Notes: generated by a model from the letters alone, not told the origin. Positions 1-14,500 are shown, counted from the first letter of the stretch. The stretch is DNA of 52,985 bases from Pigoraptor chileana (GCA_943704495.1 CALSCR010003051.1:1-52985), one strand, 5' to 3'. Program-made: numbers and translations.

Positions 1-3000
1 GGGGGGGGAATTGGTTTCAGTGAAAGAAACAAGCAAGGTGTGTGCGTGCGTATATGTGTGTATGTGTGTGCGAGCATGTGTGTGTGTATGTGTATGATAT
101 ACATGTGTGTGTGCGTGTGTGCGTGTGTGTGTGTTCAGACAGTAAGAAGGAGAGGAAGACAGGGAGAGAATGGCACGATGGCATTCGAACAGTTGAACCA
201 ACGAAACACGTGCGCAAACCGTACTTTGAAGATCATGGGGAAGTCACGTGGGTTTTTGATTGTCTTGTAGTAAAATGCTCCGAATTCCTTGTTCTTGGCG
301 ATTTCCTTTCTATATATTGCGCCCTGAAAAAAACCACCGCGCAATCAGAAGGTGTGTGTGTGTGTGTGTGTGTGTGCGTATCGCAAATTGGTGAGTGCGT
401 TAGTTTGTTGTTCAGCTTTGTACAGTTTGAGGCGAGTATTGTTGCTTTAGTGTGTGTCGCGTGCGTACCTATGCCTGTGGTGTGTCAGTGTCATGACTAT
501 GTCAGTCTGTGTGCATGCTTGTATGTGCGTGTGACTGAGTATGCGTGTGTACAAGCAGCCAACGCACCTGTCGGTGTGTGTGTGTGTATGTGTGTGTGTG
601 TGTGTTTGTGTGTGCGTCTGTGTTTGTGTGTGTGTGTGCGTCTGTGTGTGTGTGTCTGTGTGTGTGTGTGCGTCTGTGTGTGGTGTGTCTGTGTGTGTGT
701 GTCTGTGTCTATGTGTGTATGTGTATATGCGTGCGTGAGTGTGTGTGAGTGTGTGTGCGAAGTGCTCCTTCAATGGTTCCACACCTCTGGCAACTTAATA
801 AGCTTCCTCAAAATCGCTTCGAAAAGGGTGCGCAGAGGGACGAGCGGATCGCCCACACGTGAATTGAGGCGGTTGCGATTGCTCCTCTTGGTACCAACGT
901 CGTCGATGTCGCCATACTTGTCCTAAAAATGCGCATGCCAGGCGCGTGATTGCGTCACTCGGTCAAATTTGAATTGCGCTCCAAAATAGTGAAATCACGA
1001 TTTGACCTCCCGGCTCAAAGGGCTGTCACACGCACACACAAACGCACATACACACACATGTACAGGAGGGACAGCGTACACAAGCAGAAGAAAGAGAGAA
1101 ACAACGCGTGAGAGAGACACCAAATCGCACCTTTTTCGATCGCTTCTTTCCGCGACCATCGTCGTCGTCTGAAGACGATTCCCTCGCCCGCTTTCCTCCT
1201 TTTGGACCTGGCTTTCCCTTCCCCTTCCCCTTTCCGGAATCCCTCTCCGCACCCTTTCCTTTTTTGCCCTTGGCAGGCGTCGAATCAAACACTCGCCTGG
1301 CCTGCGATTCAACCGAATGCAAGTCGAGGGGACCGTGAAGCCTCTTTGCTTCCGTTTTTGCGAGATATCGCTCAATCACGCGCGGATCCGTCAGTCGCGT
1401 CTGCCGCACGCCCCCCTCCGGTAGCACGTGCACAATGACAAGCTCCCGGGGAACGCCCTGCCCTCCACGCCCTCCACTCCGTTGCGCATTCCCATCTGTG
1501 TTTGCAATATTTGCGTTTGAGCTTCCGCCGCCGCCGTTGCCGCGCGCCACGTGGGCTTTGCCGCCGGCTTTTGCAGTCGACCGCCCAGCATCCAACTCGT
1601 CCGCGGACGACGAGCCAAAGTCGGCGTCGCTTCCACTTCCGTCGTCCGATGACTCCGACGACGAGTCCTCCGGCGCCGCTGCAGCTGCCTGTGTCGTATC
1701 TGCCTGCTTAGCCACCTTGTCCGCCGTTTTCGTCTCGGTGTTGGAGAGGATCTTGTTCATGGCAAAGAAGATCTTCTGCCGCTCTTCCTCGTTTGCCTTA
1801 GTCAGCACGCCGGTGGTCTGCTTGGCGTCGTTGCCTGCCTCTTTATGCTGGCGAGCAATGAGACTCTTCGCCTTCTTGCGTGCATCAATACTCTTCATCG
1901 GCATGACGATGTCGGGATTCATGCCAAATTGGTGGCTGCAGCATGAAATGTGCATGCATGGAATGTGTGTATGGGGGTGTATGTTTGCAACTCAGTGATC
2001 TTCCCTAGCATGGATGTCGTGCAAGCACGCACACACACACACAGACAGGCACGCACACACACACACACAGGCACGCACACACACACACACACACAGGTAC
2101 GCACACACACGAACACGCACTCACATGAGAATCTGCTTCGCCTCCTCCTGCTTCATCCGCACAATCTTCTTCTTCAACGCCGCCTGCGTATCTCGCCGCG
2201 GCGCAAGCATGTACGACGCTGCCATGAGGCTGCTCGCAGGGTTCGCAGAGCCCCGCACCTGCAGCCTTGTCAGTCCCTGCCGAAAATCGTGCGTTGTCGC
2301 CCACGGCATCGTCGCAATTTCGTAGGGAAGACCCTCCTTGCGCCTCTCGCCCAAGGCCTCCGCGTCCCTTGCATCCTTGGCGTTGCGTAGGTTCATGTAT
2401 CCGGCATCGCGAAGCCGCTGCACACCGGCGAGCATTGACTCGTACAGACAGACCGTCTCGGGCTTCAGGTGTGCCAGAATGTACTTTGTGAGCTTGCGAG
2501 TCTTCTGCTTTGTGGCGTACTCAAACCGCTCACTCGGCGTGTCCTTCTCCCCTTTGCTCTTGAACACGCCGTCGAGCTGGCTGGCCTTCTCGGCGTCGGC
2601 ATTCTTCTCCGTGAGAAGCAGCCGTATAGTGTCCTTGTCCGCCTCTTCCTTGAATGCCTCGAATATGTCCGCCGCCATGAACGTCTTTTTCCTGCTAAAC
2701 TGCGAGTCCCCGAGGTCGCCACCTAGGCCATCGCCCTGCCGATTCTTCATCAGGCGGAGTGCATACAGAACGACTCGCAGGCGCTGCAGGCGCCGTGTGC
2801 TGCGTGCAACTGGATCTGGCACCGTCATCCGGGGCAGCAGCTGCCCGACGCAGAACAGTCCATCGGCCGGGCGAATGCACAGCTTGTATACCCGTCCATT
2901 CGATGTCTCCTCGAGCGTCCGCGTGACGATAAAGTCCGTGGCGGGTATCGCGTGTTCGTAGATGGGTGCACGGTACATGTTGTTCTCGAGTGCTTGAAGT

Positions 3001-4243
3001 CCCTCTCCAGGCGCAAGCTTCGACAGAAAAGGAGACACTTCCGTCGCACCCACCCGTACAATCTCGCCAAATTTACTTTCCGTGGCCCGCACCGTTGTAT
3101 CTGACGCGCGTGGCACCACCGCCCCGGATGCGCCCACCATCACCGCACCCGATGCTGCACCCGATGCTGCACCCGCGCCCGCGGAACCAGCAGCACTCCC
3201 TGCAGAGGCTCCACCCTTATCTCCCTTTGCGGCGGCCTTGTCCTTGGCCGCGCGCTTGGCGGGGGCCGTGTCGGAGGGGGCATCGGCCACATACTTGATG
3301 ACACGAGAAGCCATGCCGTAGTTTGACAGCATCGGCGGATACTCTTCAAAGTACTCAAACAGGACAAGCTTCCCGTCGCGCGCGGAAAGGTCCTTGTCGA
3401 GTTGGATGACGCGGTCCGTATCAAGTTCCCCGCCGTCTCCTAGCAACGCAGGACACGCCGAGATCTTCCAAGGGATGAGTGTGCCGTCGTCATTAGATTG
3501 AGCATTTGACAGGCGAGGGCGATGCCATAGTCGCATGTCTTGTACGGTGAGGGACAGGCGGTAGTGCGGCTTTTCAAGGCTGTGGCGACAATGGCATGGC
3601 AAAGGCATTGTGAGCAATGGATGAGCAGGCGGGGAAGGGAAGCATGCGAGAGTAGCGTTAGGCAGCAAGACGATGAGGGCGACGGGGATCTGATCACGCC
3701 TGAAACAAAAGCTGCAAAATGGCTTTGCGATGCACACAAACGCACACACGCACACACACGCGCGACCAGCATACCCGAGGGCGGGTCTTGTGTGCTCGAC
3801 CTTTGTCGTGTCGCGCTTTTTTCTGTAAAAGAAATCGTGTGACAGGTTGAACGCATCGCGTTCCTCCTTTGCATATTCTGTCATCACTTTGCGTTCGAGT
3901 GCCTGGCGCCTCTTGGCCTCCGGGAGGAGACGCGGGGGAAGAGACTTCATGTGCTCCTGTACACAGCCACACACGCACACATACACACACACGCGCGCAC
4001 ACACAAACAAACAAACAAACAAACAAACAAACAAACAAACAAACAAACAAACAAACAAACAAACAAAAGCGAAAAAAAGAAAAAAGGGTTGAGAAACTCT
4101 GCAGGAGAGCGTGTGCGTGAGTGGGCATAAGGGTATCACATTACAGTGAAGTTGGGAGGGAATATGAAAGGCACGACTGTCGCATGTGCCTAAGTACCTC
4201 TGTCCTCTGGCAAAGAGGATGCAGTCATACAAGAATTTAAAAG

Positions 4244-4274
<31 letters not shown>

Positions 4275-5186
4275 GTATATATATGGACGCACCCTCTCCT
4301 TCTCGATTCGCTCCTTTTCCTCAGCCTCTCTGCGCTGTGCCCCCACAAGGCCAACCTCTCCAATGAACGGTGCCCTCTCCACTGTCAGACCCAGTGCCTT
4401 CCATATCTCCTTTGCGCGGTCGCTGCGCACGCCCATGCACGCGGCACGAAGCACGTGCATCTGCGGATCGTTCATATCAAAACACAGCCGCGGCCGTCGT
4501 CCGTTCACAACACTGTTAAAGCCGCGATGATCACCCATACCGTCACCATTGCGATGTTCTTCATTAGCGATGCCGTCACCAGCGGCGTCACCAGTGGCGT
4601 CATTCATGTCAACTTCGACGGGTTCGTCCCACATAATGTTGTCGACCCACGAGCCATCGTGCAGCCTGCCATTCAGCAACACCGACGCCGGCCGCTCGTC
4701 CTCCGAAAAGGGCGCTGCGTACGGCTCAAACACAACGCGATTTTCCCATGACGTCAGATGGACGGGGTAAAGCTCCACATCCTCGCGCCGAGTAACAGAC
4801 ACCGAAGTCGAAGTCGCGCGACTAGTCGCTGCTTGCGACGCCTGCCGCCTGCGCACAGCCGTTGAACCTGATGCGCCTTTCTTATTTTGCAGGTCCGCGT
4901 GGGCGCGAGGAACGTAGGGATGCGCCTTGAGGGTCCTAAAGACGGTCTCTTCCTCGCCACTCGACCCATCCTTCGCATCTTCCCACTGCCGCCGCTTTGT
5001 GTTGTCATTATTGTTGGCTGTGGTTGCTTTTACGGGTGTGGGCGCCCTGACAGGGTCGATTGCCTGTGCCGCACCCTCGCGATTGTCTGCGGTGTGAACG
5101 GCCTTTCGTTTTGGTACGCGCGCGCCGTAGTCGGAAAACGACGTGAACTTTATCATCTGCGGCGGCGCGAAGTTCATGGGCTGCAT
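1..5186 (-). CDS. TAF1: TAF1, largest TFIID subunit (partial, runs off left edge)
   Basis: Scaffold of the general transcription factor TFIID; acts in the nucleus at RNA polymerase II promoters. Six exons join in consistent phase: 5186-4293, 3956-3775, 3579-2125, 1935-1131, 922-785, 323-225 (1,191 codons so far). The central TAF1 domain (DUF3591) is clear: 'RPRLCFDMNDPQMHVLRA', 'AFNLSHDFFYRKKR', 'MRLWHRPRL', 'RDGKLVLFEYFEEYPPML', 'MLAGVQRLRDAGYMNL'. Exon 4 carries 'RQKIFFAMNKILSNTE', a Ser/Asp/Gly/Lys-rich linker and 'TDPRVIERYLAKTEAK', as in animal TAF1. Exons 5-6 start a bromodomain ('DPLVPLRTLFEAILRKL', 'YYKTIKNPRDF'); the rest of it lies outside the window. The ATG at 5186 is the first in the exon; an upstream exon is possible. 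All introns carry TG or TTTG tracts on the sense strand, so continuous reading through them gives false Cys/Val-rich protein. Confidence 0.93.
560..755. repeat. (TG)n microsatellite in TAF1 intron
   Basis: Imperfect TG/TGCG tract between the two bromodomain exons of TAF1. Similar shorter tracts lie at about 350-375 and 55-130. Because TAF1 is on the minus strand these are CA tracts in the transcript. The long Val/Cys reading frames here are low-complexity artefacts. Confidence 0.9.
4006..4067. repeat. (AAAC)n tetranucleotide repeat in TAF1 intron 1
   Basis: About 15 copies of AAAC/CAAA, (TTTG)n on the TAF1 sense strand, next to a TG-rich stretch close to the splice acceptor at 3957. It stays open in one frame as a repeating Leu-Phe-Val-Cys peptide, which is an artefact of the tetranucleotide. 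Confidence 0.92.
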
Positions 5187-6700
5187 TGTGTGCGTATATG
5201 AGATATATTTGTGGGACTCAGGTCAGTATCTTGGCTGCGGCGTCCATATTTACGAAAGAGATGTAAGTCAGTGTCTTAGGCGCTGTGCCCATGGACTCCA
5301 CAAGAGCGAGAGAGAGCGCGCGAGAGAGAGAGAAAGAGATAGGACTTTTTCTGAGAAAAGCAGGATACTTGTGAGATCACGCACGCACCATGTTTTGCCT
5401 CTCATTTTCAGGAGCGATGCCTCCTATTTCGCCTTCGCCGATTGACGCCATCGCCTCGTCGTCACAAAAGCCGCACAACAATCAAAGCAAAGTAATCGCA
5501 GCGTCAAATTATCGGAGCAATGTGTGGGAGATTATCTTCAGAAAATCTCGCTCCACGGGGTTTGACCCGTTGAATGACTGAACCGTCATCAGATGCATGC
5601 AGTGGCAGGGTTGCGGACAACTGCCCCACACACAAATATAAAAGATGTCCCAAAACAAATACAAAAATAATAAGACAATGGAGGATCTAAAACGACACTG
5701 TGGAAGCTTAAAATAATTTGCATGGGGATTAAGGTGGGTTACGTAGTATTGCGAAAGATTCGCTTTGCAAAAAAAGAATGTTCTCAACTCAAAAGCTCAG
5801 TCAGTGCGTAACAGTGACGGATGGGTGCATCAAATCATGCGAGATCTCGCTTTAATTAATATCCGCAATCTCGCAAAATCTTTAATGAAACAAACATTGA
5901 CCCCGGCGTAACGGAGGTGACTCGGTGACAGTTAATTTGGATATTTTTAAAAAAATCAAACAAAAATGCACACATTAATGAATTTAATTTGGTGTGGCTA
6001 ATATACAGACAGCTCCACATCATATCCGTGGTCACAGGTCCGAGTTGTTTTTTGCAGTTGTTTTTTCACTTGTTTGCCGTTGTGTGTCTGTGTGTGTTTT
6101 CTTTCTCCTTAGGAAAAACCACTTAAGACTTCACGATGGATCTGCTACTCTGCTGCTGAAGGCTGCATTGCACCCAGCATGATGTTGTATTGTTACTCAC
6201 TCTGATCCACTGCGTCGCTTACGATCAGTGCTGTCGGCAGGTAATGCTCAGTGACAACCCCACTGAGTAGCCGTGTAAGATTTCGCATTGCATTGAGGCA
6301 CGGAAACAGCCGCCTGTTCCGAATGCGTGGCATGCCCATTGAATGGCAAATGGCATGTGCGCCCCTCACGTGAAACCACCACACTCTGGAATTGCGGCTC
6401 TCCACTTAGTTAGCGGCATACGGCAGTTTGCCGTGGACGCGCCATCTGTGAATCGCCTTCTGAACTGAACTGAACCGGTTGCTGCATCGCAATGCTGCGC
6501 TTGTTTCGCTATAAGTGAGACGCGCATACTTGCGGAGACTTCATCGAACCGGCCATTCCGCCGCTCGCCCGGGTCGACGTGTCACGTTTCACCGTGACCG
6601 GCCGTGCGCACTTGTACGGCATTCCCCTGCGCGGCCAACTGATTTCAATTGTCAAATAAGTACATACGTCGGTCGCGAACATTCACTGTACAACGGCACG
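5187..6700. other. Intergenic region between TAF1 and receptor (divergent)
   Basis: About 1.5 kb separating the two divergent starts. It holds one copy of the tRNA-like repeat with a GA/CT tract (5258-5340), AT-rich sequence around 5830-5990, and no reading frame with convincing protein signal. Both promoters should lie here; no clear TATA box was assigned. Confidence 0.6.
5258..5304 (-). mobile_element. tRNA-Ser-like SINE-type repeat, copy B
   Basis: On the minus strand a CT-rich tract runs into 'CTTGTGGAGTCC', then 'ATGGGCACAGCGCC' and 'AGACACTGACTT', matching copies at 11506 and 48476. This copy lacks the 'GAATCC' that follows in the others. See the findings for the tRNA resemblance. Confidence 0.6.
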
Positions 6701-9700
6701 ATGGATGTCGTAGTGAGTGCCAAAAAGGCTACCTTAGTGGTGACCTTGGTCGTCGTCATCCTGTGTGCGCACGCTCATGAAGCTCGAGGCGAGACCGTTC
6801 AGATGCGGCAGGACCTTTTCCCCTCGTGCTTTGATCTTGGTCCGTCCGAGGTCAACAAGACGTCCATCTTCCTTGGGTCGCTCTTTCCAACTGGGTATCC
6901 CTCCCTCAAAGAGCGCAACGTGCACATACAACTCGCGCTGTCGCACTTGCGCAATCGAAGCGGTGCGTACTCTTATTGGATGAAATGGTCTCTTTACTTT
7001 ACTTTATTTTATGTGCCGTGCTGTATTAAGGTTGTGTGGTTTTTTTTCCTCCCTTGTGTGCCAATCGCTTGCGGAGATTCTCTGTTTGGCAATAATGTCA
7101 TGATCAATTTATGGTTTTCGAGTCACCTATGTGTGAAAGTTGTGATATTTTGTGTTTTTGTGAATGCATGTGTGTCCATGCGTGTGTTTTTCTGGATGTA
7201 GTGTGTGCATGTGTGTCATGTTTATCCTCATAATGCATGCATGCGTGGAGGGTATCAAGCGACCGTGCACGTGACTTTTACAGTGACACAGCCAATGACT
7301 GATTGCAATTAATGCAATTGTAATATATCGCCATGGGACGCATGAACACCTGCTGAATCTGTGTGTCGGCGCCTGCTTGCAGACTCGTGGTGGGACGCCG
7401 AAAACCTCCTTCCTAACCATGATCTGCGCCTCGTTATAAATGACACGCAATGCAAGCGAGACGTTGGCGTGAAGGCCGCACTCTATCAGGTGCTCATACA
7501 TATGCACATCAATGGTGTACATACATGCACACATTGCTACACACATTCTGCACACACGTCGTCACTTTTAAACCGTTTCGTGTCTGTACCACACCCGGTA
7601 ACTACTGCACGAGTCTGCCTTCGCGCGTGCATACACACACACACACACACACACCTTATGACTTTCAGATGTGCTGCCGACTCAAATATGCATATAATAT
7701 ATCTGATTATACGTTGCCACAAACCAGGTCACGTGCGGTGTGGCGGGAATCATCGGTGCCGGGTGCTCTGCCGTAAGCGCGGCCATTCAGGTTTGTGATC
7801 CTTTTCTTTCAATGTGTCAAATGCGTGTGTACATGCATATGTATCATGGGTGGAGGTATAGTAGATTGGAAGACCGCGGAGACAATGATAAACGAGACGG
7901 CCATGTGTAAATTCTTTGTGATGAAGTGAGCTCAATGGCCGATTTAATTTGTGTGTGTGTGTGTGTGTACTTTCGCAACGTGCAGATTCTTGTGCAGAAC
8001 TTTCAAACTCCGCAAATTTCGCCGGGATCGACTCTGAATGCCCTCTCCGACAAGGCTGTATACCCGTGAGTTTCTGCATTCATGACAGCTGTTAGGGATG
8101 TCCACTGGGGATAGACATGTGCAACCGTCGGCACGCATGGGTCAGGCAAGGGCTTACGGACACATAATGGCATGAGAGTGTTCGGTACCAATCCACCCGA
8201 CTTTAAATGTTGTAAATCGAAGTATGGCCGTTCTGACGGCTGACATGACGCTCCTTCTGAAACACTCCTTCATCCACTCCTTCACGCATTGTTAGCTCAC
8301 ACGCACACGCACACACACGCACATATACACTCACGTGGACGCACACACTTAACGCACTTCTCACCACCGGCACCCGCACACTCACTCAATAAGGGCACTA
8401 ACGACCACTATTCCTTTCTCCCTCTCTCTCCGGCTCGCTCTCTCTCTCTCTTCCCTCTCTCACACAGGTACTTTTTACGAACGATCGTCCCCGACTCGTG
8501 GCAAGGGCGTGTGTTTGCGTCGCTGTGCCGCAACTATGGCTGGCGTCGGGTTGCCATCGTGCACTCTGAAGACGACTTTGGCTTCGGACTTGCGCAGCAG
8601 TTCCGCGCCATAACTGACGGCGAGATCGAGGTCGCGCTCCAGCAGGTCATCACGGACACAATGTCGGTCGAGCAGCTCATGGTCAAGCTGCTCCCGATCA
8701 AGAGCTCTAATGCCCGCATCGTGCTGCTGTTTATTGTGGAGACGGCCGTGCAAAAGCTGTTGCGTGCGGCGGCGGCGGTGGGCATGCTCAACAACAAGCG
8801 GTATGTCTTCATTGGACCCGACACAATGGCACACGAGGGCTCCTTTCTCGCAACAAATGGAACAGTGCTCACGGACATCAAGCAGAGCCTCCTTGGTGTG
8901 CTGGGAGTGCTGCCGCAGCCTGGAGAAGGGGCTGTATTCGAAAGGTACGCGGTTCAATTCTGGAGTATTCAGGCGTGTATTTTTTCTCCTTGCTGTACTG
9001 TCCACTTTTTTGTAAGTCTCCAATTTTTTTAATGTTTGGGCAGGCTTTCTCCTATGGTACATGTCGAGATCATTGATGCTGCATCCAGACATGGCATTGA
9101 TGTGAGACCCATTCTGCTGCGTGCACTCACGCTTATGCACTGTAACCCACGTACGCACACTGCAACACAGATACATGACTCTTTGGAAGTCGCTGGACCC
9201 CGGCCAATACTACGACGCGGACGGCGATCGCAACGAAATAAACAAATACGGCAGTTTTGCCTACGATGCAGCGATTGCATTTGCGATTGCGATTGATAAG
9301 GTCGTTGCCGCAGGGCAGTCGTACATGAGGTGCGTTTGTTAGAGTGAGAGTGGATGTTGTGCGGTGGGAATTCGGCTTTGTGATGTGGCTCTGTGTTATT
9401 ACGCTAGTGTGATTAATGCTGTGCGTGCGTCTTCAATATATATATGTGTGTGTGTGTGTGTCGCATGTGTCACTACTTGCCGCTCTATCTGTACTGGACT
9501 TCCGTTTACTCCCGTTGAATTTGGCTTTAATTTGTTGCAATGATGAGACTTCCACACCAAAACACATATTTGAGTGCGTTTTCACTGCACACAATTAGCA
9601 AACTGTAACAACTGTTTTGCCTGACCGTCACACTTGCGCAGAGGTGATCTTGTGTTAGATGCACTGAAACAGGTCTCATTTCTAGGCGTCAGCGGAAACG

Positions 9701-11460
9701 TCTCATTTGACAGCAATGTGAGTCGGGAAAATTGTCAGCTTTTGTCGCAATTGCGGTATCGCTATTTTGCGTTTGTTGTGTTATGATCATCTCCTATCAT
9801 ACCCGCGCCTATCATTCCCGCGCTCACATACTATACGTATGCATATATATTGCGCACACACAACACACACACTCGCTCACTCACATACTCACACACACAC
9901 ACACTCACTCACTCACACACACACACTCACCACAGGGCGACCGCAAGTCGATCAAGTTTGACATTAAAAACATGGGTGCAAACGGATGGGATACCATCGG
10001 AACATTTGACATTTCCGCCGGTTTCAAATTTACGCGCGCTCCACTGTGGCCCACAAACATTGTTGGAGCAGTGCCCATCGATGGAACATGTCCCAGAGAC
10101 TGCTCGCAGAACGGCGTTTGCGGTGAGTTTACAAAACGAATCGGTTGTGGTCCGCAAGTTGTGCATGTGTGTGTTTGTGTGTGGTGCTTGTATTGTATCT
10201 ACGCATCCATATATATGTTGTGATATATATGTGTGCCATGTGTGTATCGGTTATGTGTGTCTGTGCAGTGAGGCCACGTTTCACACACGAAACAAAAAGT
10301 CATCTTGACAGCCATGGCCATCTCGTGCATGTTCACACAACAGGAGATGACGGCGTCTGCTCCTGCTACGACGGCTACGTTGGACTCGATTGTGCCACTA
10401 TATCGCCGCACAGACTAGTCGGAAGTGTCTCGCTTTCGTCGACGGCCCCGTGCAAGCAGCTCGTCTACTTTTCAGTCGTTGCCGACGAAACAACAAAAGT
10501 CATCGTAGTCTCACTCGTCGCAAACGTCGATCTCCAGACAAACAGCTACCACGCTGGCCTCATTGTGCAGCGTGGCGATGCGTCTGCCGGGGGCGCGTAT
10601 GCTTTGCGGTGGGTGTCAACGTCTGCACGTGCTTCTGGTTTTATTTCGTTTTGTGTGTGTGTTGGTGCCCATTTTCATTTCTTTTGTTGAGTTCTATTGT
10701 TTTGCACACTGTGCCACTCTGCACATCATACCGAAGAAGTAGAACGGTGTGTGTGTGTGTTTGTGTGTGCATGTTTGTGTATGTGTGTGTGTGTATGTGT
10801 ATGTGTGTGTGTGTGTTGGAATGTGCATATTAACCATCCTAGCGGTGAGCAATTTGCACTTCAAGACATTTGTAACATTTTGTAATATGTGCGCTTTTTC
10901 ATTTCCTGTGGGCAGATACAATTCATCGGACGCAATTCCCACCGCAAGCGGCGAATCAACCGCACAGACGCACGAAATTGTTGTCAATGGCGACGACGCG
11001 TATACGGGAGTGTACACAATCGGGATTTATGGCACAGGTGGGTCGAGTCTGCGCGCTTCTTGCAAGTGGTTTATGTCTTGCATTGACAAATCTCTTCTGC
11101 CGCCCTCATTTAATCTGAAGTTCTCTCTGTCTATTTGTCTGTCTGTCTGTCGAGTAAGCACTGAAAGCCTTCCCCACAAGCACTCCCTCACTCTCCTTTC
11201 TCATTCTCCGCCCATAGGTCTGAGCTGCCCAGTGGCGTTTGTTCTAAAAGTCACGGACTATCCTCAACAAGGCAAGTTTGAAGAGACTCGGCGCAGTGAT
11301 TTCCCTTGTTTGGTACTGATAATAGGCAGGGAGTGCGCCTGAGCCTGCGCCTGTGCGGGAAGGAGATGAGAGGATGGGAAGGAAACTGAATTTAGGGAAG
11401 GGAATGGCAAGAATATCCATTGCAGTCCGACAAATTGTTCCTACTTGCATTATTAATATT

Positions 11461-11508
<48 letters not shown>

Positions 11509-14500
11509 GTGGAGTCCATGGGCACAACGCCTATGACACTGACTTGAATCCTACATCTCTCTCTATACTGCACCTCTTCTGCATGACATACAATTATAAT
11601 CACACAAACGCTAACAACGCCAAACAAAAACACAAAAACAATAAAACACAAAAACAACAGAGAGTCGCTGCGAGCGATTTGCACGCTACAGCCTCAGCAC
11701 GCGCGACGGCATGGACTGCGTTGCAGACAAGCATCCTGGCGCGACCGTACTCGTGTCGGTCGTCTTTGTTGTGATCGCCGTTCAAATCGGCATCATATTC
11801 TACATTCTGCGCAAGGCAAAGCGCCTGGAACCCCCCATGGTGCGCCGATCCATCATCACGCGAAGGTCATCCAACTTTGTGCAGCTGCTGTCGATTGCCT
11901 TCCAGGGTTTCCAGTTTTGCGCAATAACCCTCCGATCGGACGTCGGGTGGGCCTTCTTCAAGCCCTTGCGCAGCGTCTTTTCAGTGGCATCGCTGCAGTT
12001 TCCGTTTGAAGCGTACTTTTGGGTCGTCTTTGCGTTTGTCATTGCGTGGGCGTGGTTCGCAATTCCGATATACTTTTCCATGCGCCGTTTCCAGAAGGTG
12101 CGCGTGTGGCGCGTGACAAAACCGCTTGCCGGATATATTCTCACGCTGATGGGGACGATTGGGTACATTCCGACGCTTTCGGTGGCGATGCAACCCTTTG
12201 CGTGCCTCATGCCGGCTCCCTGTGGCTCGCAGGCGGGGTATGTGGACGACACCACGTGCTCCATGCGCTGCTGGCAGGGTCAGCACTGGGCATACGCCAT
12301 CATCGGCGCAATTGTTCTTCTTGTGTTCTTCCCGCTTGCCACCGCTTCAAGCCACTTTTGGCAGGTTCGTCGTCACTCTGATGTTTTTTTCGCTTATATT
12401 ATTGTGTGCCCTGCCAAAAAAATGTGTGTGTGTGTGGTTGGGGGGAGGGGGGGGGGGGGGGGGGGGCTTGTGGGCACGATACCCGTTTGGCCGCTATGAC
12501 AAAACCGAATGCTCTGTCATGTCTACGCCTTCTTATGAGTTATTTCACTTAACTCACGTGTGCAACAAAAACATACACACCACCTCTGCAATTTGCGTGC
12601 CGCACTCTGAACAGGAATGCTACGACCACGAAATTAAGTACCGCGCACGCTACCTCATCCTGCTGTCTCTGGCACGGTTCGCCATGTCCGCCCTCTTTGT
12701 CTTCTTTGCGCGAGAACAATACGCCTTTTACGCAACAATATTCGCCATCAACGCGGGTATGCTCTACTACAACTGGCTGCGGCAGCCGTGCTGTGTCGAG
12801 TGGATTAATCCGTTCCAATCGACAACATTTGTCGTGGGCGCATACACGGCCGCTATAGCCATAATTGCAAAGGCAACAGATGCAACTGTCGCCGACGGGG
12901 CCGAGCGATACTGGCCCATAGTAACGTACCTGGGAGGACTTGGTGTCATTCTGGTGGTCGTACTCTTGTGGTCCCGTATCGAATACCCTACGAAGGTGTG
13001 TGATGCTGTTGTTGCTTGTTGTTGTGTATTTGCGGTTTTTTTGTTGATTTTTGTTGATGTCGTTTGTGTTTGGCTGTACATGTGTTGTCTGAGTTTGCGC
13101 ACGTGTGCGTGAGTAGCATTGCTGTCATTAGAAGGGAATTAATTCGGGCGTTAGTATGACGCCACAACATGTGCCTCCTCAAACACACCCCTCACTTTCA
13201 AAGAACGAGGTGATTGTGCACACTTGTCACCGGTCTATCCTCTTTCTTGGTATTGAATCTGCATGGTGTGCGCGCACCACGGCTACCCATATGACACACA
13301 CACACCCACACACACACGCACACACACACACACACACACGCACACGCTGCACCTCCATCTGTATCTCTTAATGCGCACAAGTATTGATTGTCATTTTCTC
13401 CCTGCGGCATGACGGCGCAGTTTCCCGTCATCAACAAGAAAAAGATGAGCGTTCTGGCTGCACTCAAGCACCAATGGTCAAACATGCGGTAAGTGCCTTC
13501 CCTCTATGAGAACCATCATTGCTTCACACAGGTGCTCCCCGTCGTCTTATTGTTACAGTGCGACGTGTCAAGAGCAAGAATGACCCTGTTGTGAGCGAAT
13601 TTGTATGCTTGTCTGCTTATGTGAATGACGACTGGCCGTTGTATCGCCAGTCGAGACTTCAGTTTGCACACCACTGTTGATTGGTTGTGTCGCGGGACCC
13701 TCACAATGCCAACATTGGATCTGTGTTTGAACATATCATATTGTGTGAGAACTGCAGTGCAAAGTCGAGCGTGTCCGTTGCGCCATCTCAGTCGAGTTTG
13801 AAAGAGGACGGCAAGGGACACCGCACCGACTCTCTCATTTCAGAGGTGTGTGTGTGTGTGAATGCGTGTGTGTGTGTGTGTGTGTGTGTATGTATGCGCT
13901 TGTGTATGTATGTGCTTGTGTGTATGCGTGCGGTGGGTTGTCCATGAAATCATCGCAAGTAGAGTCGGCCGGCAGACTGCTTGCTATGGAGGATGTAGCT
14001 TGTGTGTGGATTCGCTTTGGTTGCACACTGTATGGTGTGCTGACCTAGTCAAGGTATCGTGCACACGCAATCCAATGCATGTTTTCAATATTATATCGGC
14101 ACACTTCTTCCCACATTTTCTCTGACCGACCTGAACAAACAACCGCAAACAACGCCCGCACATTGCAAACACAACCGGCACAGTCCAACGCATTCCGCCA
14201 CCTGATGATCGCGAGGGTGGACGCCTGGCTGGAAAAGGGAACTATCACTGTGCGCGCCGCCGAGCTATTACGTCTTGCCATCGGACGTAACAACGCAGCA
14301 CTGGCGGTTGTGTTTGAGTCGGCGTACATGGACGACGAGGCCACAGTGGCCCTCATCCACTCCATGTTTGATCTTTGCGAGGGCTCGCAGAATGCGCAGA
14401 GTGCAGTCTTCCGGAGGCGTGTGAGTGGCACTAGCGAGGCACTGCGGCAGAGTCCCAATCCCCCACGTGCCCTCTCTGTCGGAAGCGCACCGTACCCGGG

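Noticed and set aside
42-926. 294-codon plus-strand open frame rich in Val and Cys
   Set aside because: It is a reading of TG microsatellites in TAF1 introns and antisense of bromodomain exons.
3975-4070. CRISPR-like or protein repeat (Leu-Phe-Val-Cys or Lys-Gln-Thr-Asn steps)
   Set aside because: A plain AAAC tetranucleotide with no unique spacers.
12440-12466. Poly-G tract as a functional G-quadruplex switch
   Set aside because: Possible, but the tract length is unreliable and it adjoins simple repeats; kept only as a repeat.
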